Assembly (NCBI RefSeq): GCF_041146795.1
Contig: NC_135184.1
Location: forward strand, 4,606,967 to 4,670,966
Direction: 5' to 3'
Source: Maylandia zebra
Lineage: Eukaryota > Chordata > Actinopteri > Cichliformes > Cichlidae
Length of the DNA: 64,000 nucleotides
Of this stretch, positions 63,831 through 64,000 are shown piece after piece (the stretch's first letter is position 1; each line of letters begins with the position of its first letter). The translations under genes and the position numbers were made by a program. Under the pieces are notes generated by a model. The model was not told the origin of the DNA and ran no database searches. It worked only from the letters and a program-made list of their open reading frames with translations.

Positions 63831-64000
63831 TCTTTTTTGGGCATTTATTCCTCCATTTGCACCAATGTAAAAGACAAAATAGTAATCTCTTGCCTTAACC
63901 ATCTTCTTATATCTATTGAAAGGCTTTAAGGCCTACAGCACTGTGCAACTGTGCAAGGCCTTTCTGTGTGATTTGCATGTTGTCCTTGTGTTTATCTCTG

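Overview
The window looks like nuclear DNA of a bony fish, most likely a percomorph and probably a cichlid. The reasons are intronless TRIM genes of a type I recognise from cichlid genomes, C2H2 zinc-finger genes with the teleost acidic leader (CKEEE, LDQEDP, QIKEEQEEL), and fish repeat families (L1/Tx1, Rex1- and Rex3-like LINEs, hAT transposons, BEL/Pao and gypsy relics, tRNA-derived SINEs). The fish assignment is firm; the cichlid assignment rests on memory.

The host genes form an alternating TRIM / zinc-finger array, all on the + strand. Three TRIM genes are intact single-exon genes with RING, B-boxes, coiled coil and PRY/SPRY: 3478-5145, 44862-46538 and 59106-60788. Two are broken: 24745-26027 has a RING frameshift and no SPRY, and 35740-36665 has lost its 5' half and carries frameshifts and a deletion. 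A 64-bp scrap of coiled-coil sequence lies at 2931-2994. Two zinc-finger genes lie between them. ZNF-A has exons at 7941-8190 and 17410-18338 with a decayed first exon near 6725. ZNF-B, at 29140-29311 plus 32049-32959, is complete. A third decayed ZNF first exon lies at 20560-20740.

The rest is mostly mobile DNA. The largest item is a near full-length L1 (8267-16767, 16-bp target-site duplication) in the intron of ZNF-A. It was later hit by a Rex1-like LINE (11609-12605) and by a hAT with a 5-bp duplication (12892-14661), and the latter holds a smaller hAT (13530-13974, perfect 8-bp duplication). At 37088-40560 lies a minus-strand Rex1-like LINE with a 560-bp TG...CA insertion. From 47.7 to 58.3 kb there is an orphan copy of TRIM upstream sequence, a minus-strand hAT with a BED finger, a BEL/Pao integrase relic, an L1 tail with a very long GC-rich 3' region, and a 5'-inverted L1.

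The intact TRIM proteins are probably ubiquitin E3 ligases that differ mainly in the target-recognising SPRY domain. Their coiled-coil DNA is nearly identical between copies while the middle of the SPRY is divergent. Four copies keep the same GGAAGTGAAACT (ETS/IRF-type) element just before the ATG, which suggests, without proof, interferon-linked expression. The ZNF proteins are probably nuclear DNA-binding regulators. Several short perfect fold-back palindromes mark template-switch events.
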